DNA of 64,000 nt, taken from Streptomyces pyxinae. Its GTDB lineage: Bacteria; Actinomycetota; Actinomycetes; Streptomycetales; Streptomycetaceae. Where the stretch lies: positions 62,001 to 126,000 of the forward strand of contig NZ_JANUGQ010000014.1 of the NCBI RefSeq assembly GCF_024756275.1, written 5' to 3'. Both the position numbers and the translations under genes were made by a program. This document shows, piece by piece, positions 54,097-62,209 of this stretch (positions are counted from its first letter, which is position 1; each line of letters starts with the position of its first letter). Under the pieces are notes generated by a model. The model saw only the letters and a program-made list of their open reading frames with translations, was not told where the DNA came from and ran no database searches.

Positions 54097-56702
54097 GGCT
54101 GCCACGCCCACTCGGTGATCTCGGCCGGATCGACCCCGGTACGGCGCAGTTCGGCGCGGAGCCGGTCCCGGTGACCGGCGTAGGCGGAGGCGAGGTCCCC
54201 GGTGACGGCGGGCCGGCCGCGCAGCCGGGCGAGGGCGGCGACGGCGAGGTCGTGACGGGAGACACCGTTGCTGGCGAGCAGGTCATAGGGCGTGGTGGTG
54301 GTGCCCTCCTCGATGTAGCCGCGCACATGGAAGCGCCCGGGGTTGGGGCGCCCGTGCAGCAGCTGGTGGACGGCCGAGGGGTAGCCGTGGAAGTCGAAGA
54401 TCACCTCCGTGTCGTCGCCGAAGAGCGCCCGGAACTCGGCGTCCGCCAATCCGTGCGGGTGCCGGTCCGGCGGGGCCAGGGCGCACAGGTCCACCACATT
54501 GACCACCCGGAGCCGGACATCGGGCAGGTCCCGGCGGAGCAGCTGGGCGGCGGCCAGCGTCTCGACGGTCGGGATGCCGCCCGCGCAGGCGAGCACGATC
54601 TCCGGGTCCTCGCCCCCGTGGGTGGAGGCCCAGCGCCAGACGGAGGCCCCGGCCGCGCAGTGGCGGCGGGCGTCCTCCAGGCCGAGCCACTGGGCGGCGT
54701 TGTGCTTGCCGGCCACCACCAGGTTGATCCGGCCGGTGTCGGTGAACAGCCGCTCCATGGTGACCAGCAGGGTGTTGGCGTCGGGCGGCAGATAGACACC
54801 GGTGACGGTGCTCTTCTTGGTGAGCAGATTGTTGATGAAGCCGGGGCCCTGGTGGCTGTAGCCGTTGTGCTCCTGCCGCCAGCCCTCGCTGGTCAGCAGA
54901 TAGGTGAGGCTGCTGACCGGGGTGCGCCAGGCCACCTCCCGGGACATCTTCAGCCATTTGGCGTACTGGTTGAGCATGCTGTCGACCACCGAGGCGAACG
55001 CCTCATAGGTCGGGAACAGCCCGTGCCGCCCGGTCTGGAGATATCCCTGGAGCCAGCCCTGGCAGTTGTGCTCCGAGAGCACTTCGAGGACCCGGCCGTC
55101 CCGGCTGAGGTCCTCGGCGTACTCCCCGACCGGCCAGGCGAAGCCCCGCCCGGTGGCGCCGAGCACCGAGTCGAGCTTGTTGGAGGCCAGTTCGTCCGGG
55201 GACATGATCCGGAAGTCGCGGCTCCGCTGGGTCCGGTGGGTCACCTCGGTCAGCCAGGCGGCGAGCACCCGGTTGGGGCTGGCACCGGCCGAGCCGGGGC
55301 CCGCGTGGACATCCACGGCGTACGGCTCCAGGGGCGGCAGGTCCAGCGGCTCGCGCAGCCGCCCGCCGTCCCCGGCCGGCTGGGCGCCGATCCGCCGGTC
55401 GCCCTCGGGGCAGACCGCCAGCACCTCGGGCCGGGGCCGCCCCCGCTCGTCGAACAGCTCCTCCGGACCGTACGAGCGCAGCCACGCCTCCAGCGCCGCG
55501 AACTGCTCGTCGTCGTCATGGACCTTGGGCAGCGGCACCTGGTGGGCGTGGAAAGTGCCCTCGATCCGCTTGCCGCCCACCTCGGCCGGGGCGCCCTGGC
55601 CCTTGAGGCTGCGGAGCACCAGCATCGGCCAGGCGGGCCGCTCCGGGAGCTCGTCCGGGCCGCCGTGCCTGGCCGCGCGCTGAATGGCCCGGACGGCGGT
55701 GTGGGCGTCCCGTACGGCGTCGGTGACCAGCTCGCCGTCCGGGTCGGCGGTGACGTCCACGATCCGGGGGTCCCAGCCGTATCCCCGGAAGAGGTCGGTC
55801 AGCTCCCGGTCGGACATGGCGGCGAAGACCGTGGGCGAGGAGATCTTGTAGCCGTTGAGGTGCAGGATCGGCAGCACGGCGCCGCCGGTCACCGGGTCCA
55901 GGAACTTGGTGGAGTGCCAGGCGGCGGCGGTGGGCCCGGTCTCGGCCTCGCCGTCCCCGACGATGCACGCCACCAGCCGGTCCGGGGCGTCGAACGCGGC
56001 CCCGAAGGCGGTGGCCAGCGCGTACCCCAGCTCGCCGCCCTCGTGGATGGTGCCGGGCACGGCGGGCGAGAGATGGCTGGGGAAGCCGTCCGGGGCGCAG
56101 TAGCGGCGGGCCAGCGCCCGCAGGCCCTCCTCGGTGCGGGCCAGCGCGGGGTCGTACGCCTCATGGGTGCCCTCCAGCCACAGGTTGGCGTGGTTGGCGG
56201 GCGCCCCGTGGCCCGGCCCGGTCACCAGCAGCACATCCGTGTCGCGCTCCCGGATCAGGGTGTCGAGCGCGGCGTACACCAGGGTGATGCCGGGGCAGGA
56301 GCCCCAGTGCCCGAGCAGCCGGGGTTTGAGGTGCTCCCGGCGCAGCGGCTCGCGCAGCAGCACATTGTCCCGCAGAAAGATCAGTGCGGCGGCCACGTAG
56401 TCGGCGGCCCGCCGGTAGGCCAGGGTGGACCCGCCGGCCCCGGCCTCCCGGCCGGTGTCACCGAGCGGACCGGGGGCGATGATCTCCGTGGTCTCCTCGG
56501 AGCCGGTGCCCCCGGGGGTCTCCTCGGAGGTGTTCCCGGGGGCGTTTCCGGGGGTGTTACCCGGCTGGTTGGCTTCGGGGGTCGCCCCGGGGCCGGTGTC
56601 CCCGGAGGTGTCTCCGGGATCGGGACCGGTGATCTCGGTGGGGTGGTGTCCGGCGGCTTCCGTCGAAGTGTCCATCGATTCCGTCGTTTCCGTCGCTTCC
56701 AT
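54093..56702 (-). CDS. xfp: phosphoketolase (xylulose-5-P/fructose-6-P)
   Basis: 869 residues from ATG 56702. TPP enzyme that splits xylulose-5-P or fructose-6-P to acetyl-phosphate and an aldose phosphate; AckA then converts acetyl-phosphate. Motifs: LGHWGSCPG, VTGPGHGAPA, GDGEAETGPTAAAWHSTKF, NGYKISSPTVFAAMS, GYSHQGPGFINN. The family body starts near LAYRRAADYV (about residue 92). The preceding 90 residues are an acidic Thr/Gly/Pro/Glu-rich low-complexity extension not found in typical Xfp (about 790-800 aa). No in-frame start codon with a good ribosome site lies after it. Confidence 0.94.
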   Translation of the reverse strand: MEATETTESMDTSTEAAGHHPTEITGPDPGDTSGDTGPGATPEANQPGNTPGNAPGNTSEETPGGTGSEETTEIIAPGPLGDTGREAGAGGSTLAYRRAADYVAAALIFLRDNVLLREPLRREHLKPRLLGHWGSCPGITLVYAALDTLIRERDTDVLLVTGPGHGAPANHANLWLEGTHEAYDPALARTEEGLRALARRYCAPDGFPSHLSPAVPGTIHEGGELGYALATAFGAAFDAPDRLVACIVGDGEAETGPTAAAWHSTKFLDPVTGGAVLPILHLNGYKISSPTVFAAMSDRELTDLFRGYGWDPRIVDVTADPDGELVTDAVRDAHTAVRAIQRAARHGGPDELPERPAWPMLVLRSLKGQGAPAEVGGKRIEGTFHAHQVPLPKVHDDDEQFAALEAWLRSYGPEELFDERGRPRPEVLAVCPEGDRRIGAQPAGDGGRLREPLDLPPLEPYAVDVHAGPGSAGASPNRVLAAWLTEVTHRTQRSRDFRIMSPDELASNKLDSVLGATGRGFAWPVGEYAEDLSRDGRVLEVLSEHNCQGWLQGYLQTGRHGLFPTYEAFASVVDSMLNQYAKWLKMSREVAWRTPVSSLTYLLTSEGWRQEHNGYSHQGPGFINNLLTKKSTVTGVYLPPDANTLLVTMERLFTDTGRINLVVAGKHNAAQWLGLEDARRHCAAGASVWRWASTHGGEDPEIVLACAGGIPTVETLAAAQLLRRDLPDVRLRVVNVVDLCALAPPDRHPHGLADAEFRALFGDDTEVIFDFHGYPSAVHQLLHGRPNPGRFHVRGYIEEGTTTTPYDLLASNGVSRHDLAVAALARLRGRPAVTGDLASAYAGHRDRLRAELRRTGVDPAEITEWAWQP

Positions 56703-56722
56703 CGATTTGCCCCTCGGGCCGG

Positions 56723-57328
56723 TCAACTCGGCGGGGCGTTCAGCGGAGTGACCTGGAGCGCCCTGGCGGCGCCGTACAGATTGGCGGCCATCGCCCGGCC
56801 GGTCTTGTGCGCCCAGTCGCGGCCCTTCTCCTCGTCCAGGTAGTCGGGGCCGGGACCGGGGCCCAGGTGCCAGTAGGTCCACGCCTGGCCGGGGATGGTG
56901 TAGCCGATGTCGCCGAGGGCGCCGGTGATCTCGCTGACGACGTGGTGGGCGCCGTCCTCGTTGCCGGTGACCACCACGCCGGCCACCCGGTTGTAGGCGA
57001 CGGGGCGGCCCTCGTCGTCCGTCTCGGAGAGCATCGCGTCCATCCGCTCCAGCACCCGCTGGGCCACCGAGGAGGGCCGGCCCAGCCAGGTGGGCGAGGC
57101 GACGACCAGGATCTCCGCGTCGAGCACCTTGTCCCGCACCTCCGGCCACTCGTCGCCGTCCCCCTCGTCCCGGGTCACCCCGGGGTGGACGGCGAGGTCG
57201 ACCGCCCGTACGAACTGGACCTCCACGCCGTACGAGACGAGCTGGTCCGCCACGACCTGGGCGAGGGCATGGGTGTTGGACGGCTCGGGCGACTTCTTGA
57301 GGGTGCAGTTGATCACCAGTGCTCTCAT
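56723..57328 (-). CDS. NAD(P)H-dependent FMN reductase / flavodoxin-like protein
   Basis: 201 residues, ATG 57328, 21 bp upstream of xfp, so probably same operon. Flavodoxin-like fold: ALVINCTLKKSPEPSNTHAL, then VVASPTWLGRPSSVAQRVLE (FMN loop) and VVVTGNEDGAHHVVSEI. It reduces FMN or quinones. The reason for linkage to the phosphoketolase pathway is not evident. Confidence 0.88.
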   Translation of the reverse strand: MRALVINCTLKKSPEPSNTHALAQVVADQLVSYGVEVQFVRAVDLAVHPGVTRDEGDGDEWPEVRDKVLDAEILVVASPTWLGRPSSVAQRVLERMDAMLSETDDEGRPVAYNRVAGVVVTGNEDGAHHVVSEITGALGDIGYTIPGQAWTYWHLGPGPGPDYLDEEKGRDWAHKTGRAMAANLYGAARALQVTPLNAPPS

Positions 57329-57479
57329 GCGTCCACTGGTACCCAGGACCGTTGCCGTCAGACGGCCCGGCGCGGCCGTCCGGGTGACGGCGGCGGGCGG
57401 CGCCGGGGCGGGGAGGCGCGGAGCGCGGGTTGTCTATCCTGACCCAGGCACAGGCCTCGGGGAAGGACGAAGGACAGGG

Positions 57480-59297
57480 ATGCAGGGGTGGGGGAAGCCC
57501 GGCAGGATCCGGGTGCCGGTGGGGGACGAGGCGGCCCGCTGGTCCACCCGGGGGCGCTGCCACCGGGTGCTGCTGATCGTGCACAACGTCACCTCCGCGA
57601 CCCGGCTGCTCGACGTACTGCCGCTCTTCGACGGCGACGTGCGGATCCAGGCGCTGGTGACCTGCACCGGCTCCTCGGCGTTCCAGGCCGGTGTGGCGGA
57701 GCTGTTCGCCGGTCTTGAGCTGCCCGTACTGCCCTGGGAGCAGGCGGTGGAGACTCCGGTGGACCTCGCCCTGTCGGCCAGCTTCGGCGGTCAACTCGAC
57801 GCTTTCAAGGGCAGATTGGCCGTACTGTCGCACGGCGTTGGATACACTAAGAAGCTGGCCACACCGGAACACCGGAACACCGGAACACCGGAACACCGGA
57901 ACACCGGAACACCGGAACACCCTCGTTTTACTTCTGTGGCCGCTCCGGTGCCGGTCTTCGGGCTGTCGCCGGACTGGCTGCTGGCCGACGGCGTCCCGTT
58001 CACCGACGCCCTGGTCCTCTCCCACCCCGAGCAACTCGACCGGCTCAGGGACGCCTGCCCGGAGGCCGTGCCCTCGGCGGTGTTCGGCGGTGACCCGTGC
58101 TTCGACCGGCTGCTCGCGGCCCGCGCCGACCGTTCGCGGTTCCGGCGCGCCCTGGGGGTGCGGCGCGGCCAGCGGCTGGTGCTGCTCAACTCCACCTGGA
58201 ACCCGGAGTCGTTGTTCGGGGACAGCGGCGCGGAGGACGTCCTGCCCTGGCTGCTGTCGCGGCTGGCGTCCGAGCTGCCGGCCGACGAGTACCGCGCCGC
58301 GGCCGTGCTGCACCCCAACATCTGGCACGGCCACGGCCCCGGGCAGGTGCGCGCCTGGCTGGACCGGGCCCGGCGGGGCGGGCTCGCCCTGGTCGACCCG
58401 CTGTACGGCTGGCGCCAGGCGCTGATCGCGGCCGACGTGGTGATCGGGGACCATGGCGCCGTCTCCTACTACGCCGCCGCGCTCGGCACCCCCGTGCTGC
58501 TCGGGGCGGCGCCGCTCGACGGGCTGGACCCGCGGGCGCCGGTCGCGGAGTTCGTCCGGACGGCTCCCCGGCTGGACACCCGGGCGCCGCTGCGCGCCCA
58601 GCTGGACAGGGTGCGCGCCGCCCATGTGCCGCTGCCCGGGCCCCGGGAGTTCACCACGGCGTTTCCCGGCGAGTCGGCCACCCGGCTGCGCGCGGTCTTC
58701 TACGACCTGCTGGGCCTCCCCGAACCGGACTGGCCGGCCACGCTGGAGCCGTTGCCGCTGCCCGCGTACGAGCCGCCGTCGCCGACCGCCCCGCTGCGGG
58801 TGCTGACCCGGCCGCTGCCCGGCGGCGCGGTGTCGGTGCGGCGGTACGCGGAGGCCGGGCCCGGCCGGCCCTCCGGGGCTGCGGAGTACGAACCGGGCGC
58901 CGCTCCGGAGGCGGTGCACACGGCCGTGCACGAGGAGACCCGGGACCGGGCCGCGCTGGAGGTCGCGGACGTGGTGCACCGGCGCGGCGGGGCGGACGAC
59001 CCCCGGCTCGGCCCGCCCGGCCGGTGGACCGCCGAGACGCTGGAGCGGTATCCGCACTGCGGCCTCGCCGTCCATGTCACCGGCCCGGACAGCTGTGTGG
59101 CGCGCGGCCGGGACGGCGGCCCGGCCCTGCGACTGGGCGCGGGCCCCGGTGCGGACGCCGACCCGCTGGCGTACGCCGCCGCCCTGTACGCCCGGCTGGC
59201 CGGCGGCACCCCGCTCGGGGAGCTGCTCCGGCACGGGCTGACCGTGCGCACCGGTGCCTCGGAGCACCGGGTGACCGTCACTCCGGAGGACGACTGA
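57480..59297 (+). CDS. GT-B/CDP-glycerol-phosphotransferase-like protein with an 8-bp repeat in frame
   Basis: 605 residues from ATG 57480 (GGAAGGA upstream; TATCCT -10 box at 57435). The N-terminal half reads HRVLLIVHNVTSATRLLDVL. The C-terminal half resembles TagF/Glyphos_transf GT-B domains: LNSTWNPESLFG, AAVLHPNIW, then ADVVIGDHGAVSYYAAALG. A membrane- or wall-polymer glycerophosphotransferase-type activity is suggested only by this distant likeness. Between them, after LSHGVGYTKK, sits TPEHRNTGTPEHRNTGTPEH, encoded by seven CCGGAACA octamers. A paralog at 62210 also carries a short repeat. Loss of one octamer reaches TGA at 58091; gain of one reaches the stop at 58423, so the gene can switch off by slippage. 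Overlaps the convergent STAND gene by 20 bp. Confidence 0.8.
   Translation: MQGWGKPGRIRVPVGDEAARWSTRGRCHRVLLIVHNVTSATRLLDVLPLFDGDVRIQALVTCTGSSAFQAGVAELFAGLELPVLPWEQAVETPVDLALSASFGGQLDAFKGRLAVLSHGVGYTKKLATPEHRNTGTPEHRNTGTPEHPRFTSVAAPVPVFGLSPDWLLADGVPFTDALVLSHPEQLDRLRDACPEAVPSAVFGGDPCFDRLLAARADRSRFRRALGVRRGQRLVLLNSTWNPESLFGDSGAEDVLPWLLSRLASELPADEYRAAAVLHPNIWHGHGPGQVRAWLDRARRGGLALVDPLYGWRQALIAADVVIGDHGAVSYYAAALGTPVLLGAAPLDGLDPRAPVAEFVRTAPRLDTRAPLRAQLDRVRAAHVPLPGPREFTTAFPGESATRLRAVFYDLLGLPEPDWPATLEPLPLPAYEPPSPTAPLRVLTRPLPGGAVSVRRYAEAGPGRPSGAAEYEPGAAPEAVHTAVHEETRDRAALEVADVVHRRGGADDPRLGPPGRWTAETLERYPHCGLAVHVTGPDSCVARGRDGGPALRLGAGPGADADPLAYAAALYARLAGGTPLGELLRHGLTVRTGASEHRVTVTPEDD
57864..57919. repeat. 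seven perfect 8-bp repeats (CCGGAACA) inside a coding region
   Basis: CCGGAACA is repeated seven times without error. Eight is not divisible by three, so the encoded pattern repeats every three units (TPEHRNTG). One-unit slippage shifts the reading frame of the host gene. Confidence 0.97.
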
Positions 59298-61449
59298 GGG
59301 CCGCCACGCACCGGGCCCGCAGGCCCCGCAGATGGTCGAGCGCGTAGGTGGCGCGCTCGGCCTCCAGCACCGGTACCGCCCGGTCGATGGCGGCCAGCGC
59401 GGCCGCCGGGTCTCCGGCCTCGGCGTGGGTCTCCGCCAGATCGGTGAGCGCCCGGGCGGTGTTGTACGCGTCCCCCAGCTCACCGAACCGGTTCACCGCG
59501 CTCTCCAGCAGCTCCCGCGCCCGGGCGTACCGGCTCATGCCCCGCAGCGCGCGGCCCCGGTGGCGTTCCAGCAGGGCGCGGGCGCGGGGCAGGTCGGCGG
59601 CGCCCTCGTCGCCGGGGTCCACGGAGTCGTAGATCCGGCCGGCCTCCTCGAAGCAGGGGTACGCCTCGTCGTAGCGCCACTCCCGGAGCCGGAGCAGGCC
59701 CAGGAACTCGACGGCCGAGGCATGGCCGCGCGGGTGCCCGGCCGCCTCCTCGGCGCCGACGGCGGCCCGGGCGTGCCGCTCGGCGTCGGGGAAGCGCCGC
59801 AGCTCGGTGAGGGTGTGGGCCAGCTGGGCGTGGACCGCTCCGGCGGCCCGGGTGCCGGGGGCGTGCGCGTCGGCGGTGCGCGCGGCGAGCAGCAGCCCGG
59901 GCAGCAGTTCCTCGTGGCGGCCGGCCTTCAGCTGCACCGGCCAGAGGGACCGGGCGAGGCGCAGCACGGTCTGGTGGTCGCCCAGTTCCTCGGCGGCGTC
60001 CAGGGCATGGGCCAGGTTCTCCGCCTCGGCCTCCAGAGCCCGCAGCGCGGCGCCGCTGTCCGGGTACGTCGGACCGGCCGGGCCGGTGTCCGGCGCCGTC
60101 CCCGCCGGGCCGGGGGCGGACGCCGGCGCGGGCACCCGCCAGCTCTGCGGCAGGGCGGCGTGGGCCGCGCCCTCGGCCAGCTCCAGCAGTCCCCGGAGCG
60201 TCCGCCCCTCGGCCGCCGCGCAGCCGGTGTAGCCGTCCTCGCGCAGCGCCAGCTCCCTGGCGTGCTCCCGTACGGCGGGGCGGTAGCGGTAGCGGGCCTC
60301 GCCGCAGGGCAGCAGCAACTGACGGTCGGCCAGCTCGTCCAGACGGTCCAGCGCCTCGGCGCCGGTCAGTCCGGCGGCACCGGCGGCGACGGCCGGGGTG
60401 ACGGCGGGCCAGGGCCGCAGTGCGGCGAGCCGGAACACCCGGGCGGTCGCGGGATCGAGGCTCCGGTACGCCGCCCCGGCCGCCCGGACCAGCGGGTCGC
60501 CGGCGAGCGCGGGGGACGCGCCGGGGGCGGGGGCCGGCGCGCCGAGCCGCTGGGCGGCGGTGCGGAGCGCGTACGGCGAACCCGCGCACTCCGCGAGCAG
60601 CGACGGCAGGGTGGCCTTGGCGGCGCTCATCGCCTGCTTGCCCGCCACGGCGCCGAGCAGGCGCCGCGCGTCCCGCTCGCCCAGCGGGCCGACCGGGATG
60701 TCCAGGGTGTCGAGGCCGGGCAGCGGGCGCTGGGCGGCGATCAGGGTGAAGACGCCGGGCGCACTGGTGAGCAGCGGACGCACCTGCGCGGCCGAGTGGG
60801 CGTGGTCGAGCACCAGCAGCAACTGCCGCCCGGAGACGAGCCGCTGGAAGAGTTCGGCCCGGTCGTCGGCGGTGGGCGGCACCTCGCCGGGAGTGACCCC
60901 GAGCTGCCGGAGCAGCGAGCCGAGCGCGGGGCCCGCCCGCAGGGCGCCGCCGGCCGAGTCGTCGCCGCGCAGATCGGCGTAGAGCTGGCCGTCCGGGAAG
61001 CGGCCGGCCTCCCGGCAGCCCCAGTGGACGGCGAGGGCGCTGGTGCCGATGCCCTCGGGTCCGTGCAGCAGCGCCAGCCGGGGCCGGCCGTCCGGGGGCC
61101 GGAACGCCTCCCGCCCGATGAGCTTCATCCGGTCCTCGCGGTCGGTGAAGTGGCGTACCGAGGGCGGCAGCCGGGGCACGGCGGTGGCGGTCGCGGGGGC
61201 GGGAAGGCCGGCGGTGAAGGCCAGCCACTCCCGGGCGTGCGCCGGGTCGCGGTGCACCCCCTCGTGGATCGCCCGGGCCACCGCCGCGCGGTCGGCCGGC
61301 CCGGCGGGCGCCGGCACCGGGCGCCCGGTGACCCTGCGCACCAGGCCGCCGGCCGACTCCCAGGCCCGTTTGCCCGCCTCGTTGGCCATGCCGAGTCCCA
61401 CCGCGCCCAGCGCGCTGGTGATGGCCGCCAGAGACAGTGGATCCAGCAT
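59278..61449 (-). CDS. STAND/NB-ARC ATPase-like protein with TPR region and degenerate Walker A
   Basis: 723 residues, ATG 61449 with GGGGGAG upstream. The N-terminal ~45 residues (LAAITSALGAVGLGMANEAG) are hydrophobic/helical, perhaps membrane-associated or an effector-associated region. The NB-ARC-like segment has GPEGIGTSALAVHWG at about residue 130. The Lys of the canonical GxxGxGKT/S is replaced by Thr. Walker B is LLLVLDHAHS (about 211). After a winged-helix-like part, residues about 440-715 carry TPR-like helical repeats (e.g. TARALTDLAETHAEAGDPAA). STAND proteins sense and signal, including in phage defence and regulation. Nucleotide hydrolysis is doubtful here. It lies between two repeat-switched paralogs. 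Confidence 0.8.
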   Translation of the reverse strand: MLDPLSLAAITSALGAVGLGMANEAGKRAWESAGGLVRRVTGRPVPAPAGPADRAAVARAIHEGVHRDPAHAREWLAFTAGLPAPATATAVPRLPPSVRHFTDREDRMKLIGREAFRPPDGRPRLALLHGPEGIGTSALAVHWGCREAGRFPDGQLYADLRGDDSAGGALRAGPALGSLLRQLGVTPGEVPPTADDRAELFQRLVSGRQLLLVLDHAHSAAQVRPLLTSAPGVFTLIAAQRPLPGLDTLDIPVGPLGERDARRLLGAVAGKQAMSAAKATLPSLLAECAGSPYALRTAAQRLGAPAPAPGASPALAGDPLVRAAGAAYRSLDPATARVFRLAALRPWPAVTPAVAAGAAGLTGAEALDRLDELADRQLLLPCGEARYRYRPAVREHARELALREDGYTGCAAAEGRTLRGLLELAEGAAHAALPQSWRVPAPASAPGPAGTAPDTGPAGPTYPDSGAALRALEAEAENLAHALDAAEELGDHQTVLRLARSLWPVQLKAGRHEELLPGLLLAARTADAHAPGTRAAGAVHAQLAHTLTELRRFPDAERHARAAVGAEEAAGHPRGHASAVEFLGLLRLREWRYDEAYPCFEEAGRIYDSVDPGDEGAADLPRARALLERHRGRALRGMSRYARARELLESAVNRFGELGDAYNTARALTDLAETHAEAGDPAAALAAIDRAVPVLEAERATYALDHLRGLRARCVAALSRPPE

Positions 61450-61621
61450 CCCGGTCTCCCCCTGATGTCCTGTCGCCCCGCGGGGCGGTACGGAGACGCT
61501 CGCGCCGCTCGCGCCACGGACGCGTGCCCCGCCCCACCGTAGCGCCAGCGGCCCACGGCCGGTCCCGGCCGGGGCGGATTACCGGCCATACCGGGGCGTC
61601 ACCGGCCGTACGCCCCGCGGG

Positions 61622-62113
61622 TCACCCGGGCTGCCCGGAGTCCCCCGGCTCCCCGGGCGCCTCCTGCTCGCGCAGAGCCCGGCGGGCCTCGGTGAGCAGC
61701 GCGGCCCGGGCGCCCTCCACCGCGTCGAGCGGCGCCCCCGCCTCGATCCGGGCGGCCAGCTCCCGGGCCGCCGCCGCCACCTCCTCCGGGCCCTCCAGCA
61801 GTACGGCGCCGAGGGCGCGTTGCAGCGAGGCCCGGTCCGTGCCGGCCGCCCCGGTGCGCAGCGCCAGCACGGCGGCGCCGGCCGCCGCCAGGAACTCGAC
61901 GTAGGTCTGGCGGCGCAGCGCGGCCGCGCGGGCGGCCCGTCCGTCGTCCAGGGTCGCCCGTACGGTGGCGATCAGGGCGTCCGCCTGGCGGTCCCCGGCG
62001 TGCCGGGCCGCGTCGGCCTGCCGCCGTCCCGCGCTCCGGGTGAACCAGCCGGTCACCGCGCCGCCCCCGACCGCCGCCAGCGCGGCCATCAGCGCCGCCC
62101 CCCATTCGCCCAT
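61622..62113 (-). CDS. small membrane-anchored protein of unknown function
   Basis: 163 residues, ATG 62113. One transmembrane segment near the N-terminus (ALMAALAAVGGGAVTGWF) is followed by a long, Ala/Arg-rich helical domain (DALIATVRATLDDGRAARA...) and a Gly/Pro tail. I do not recognise a family. It is divergent from the repeat-containing gene at 62210 by 96 bp and upstream of the STAND gene on the same strand (172-bp gap), so it may belong to the same functional unit. Confidence 0.7.
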   Translation of the reverse strand: MGEWGAALMAALAAVGGGAVTGWFTRSAGRRQADAARHAGDRQADALIATVRATLDDGRAARAAALRRQTYVEFLAAAGAAVLALRTGAAGTDRASLQRALGAVLLEGPEEVAAAARELAARIEAGAPLDAVEGARAALLTEARRALREQEAPGEPGDSGQPG

Positions 62114-62196
62114 GGTCCACGATCCTCACACAGGGGCGGCCGGCGCGTGGCCGGCTTGTCGCAAGTCGGCGAAGATCGGGGACGACGGCAGCCGGG

Positions 62197-62202
62197 TACG
62201 AT
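62197..62202 (+). promoter_or_regulatory. -10 box for the right-edge gene
   Basis: TACGAT ends 7 bp before ATG 62210, the spacing expected for a leaderless transcript. No convincing -35. Confidence 0.4.
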
Positions 62203-62209
62203 CGGGGGC

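Noticed and set aside
57691..58425. A 244-codon frame through the octamer repeat
   Set aside because: No family content; it is the frame reached after gain of one octamer.
54093..59483. A 1796-codon open frame covering xfp and extending upstream antisense to the GT-B-like gene
   Set aside because: Only the part from ATG 56702 has protein-family content; the rest is antisense shadow of the 57480 gene and of the FMN reductase region, common in very GC-rich DNA.
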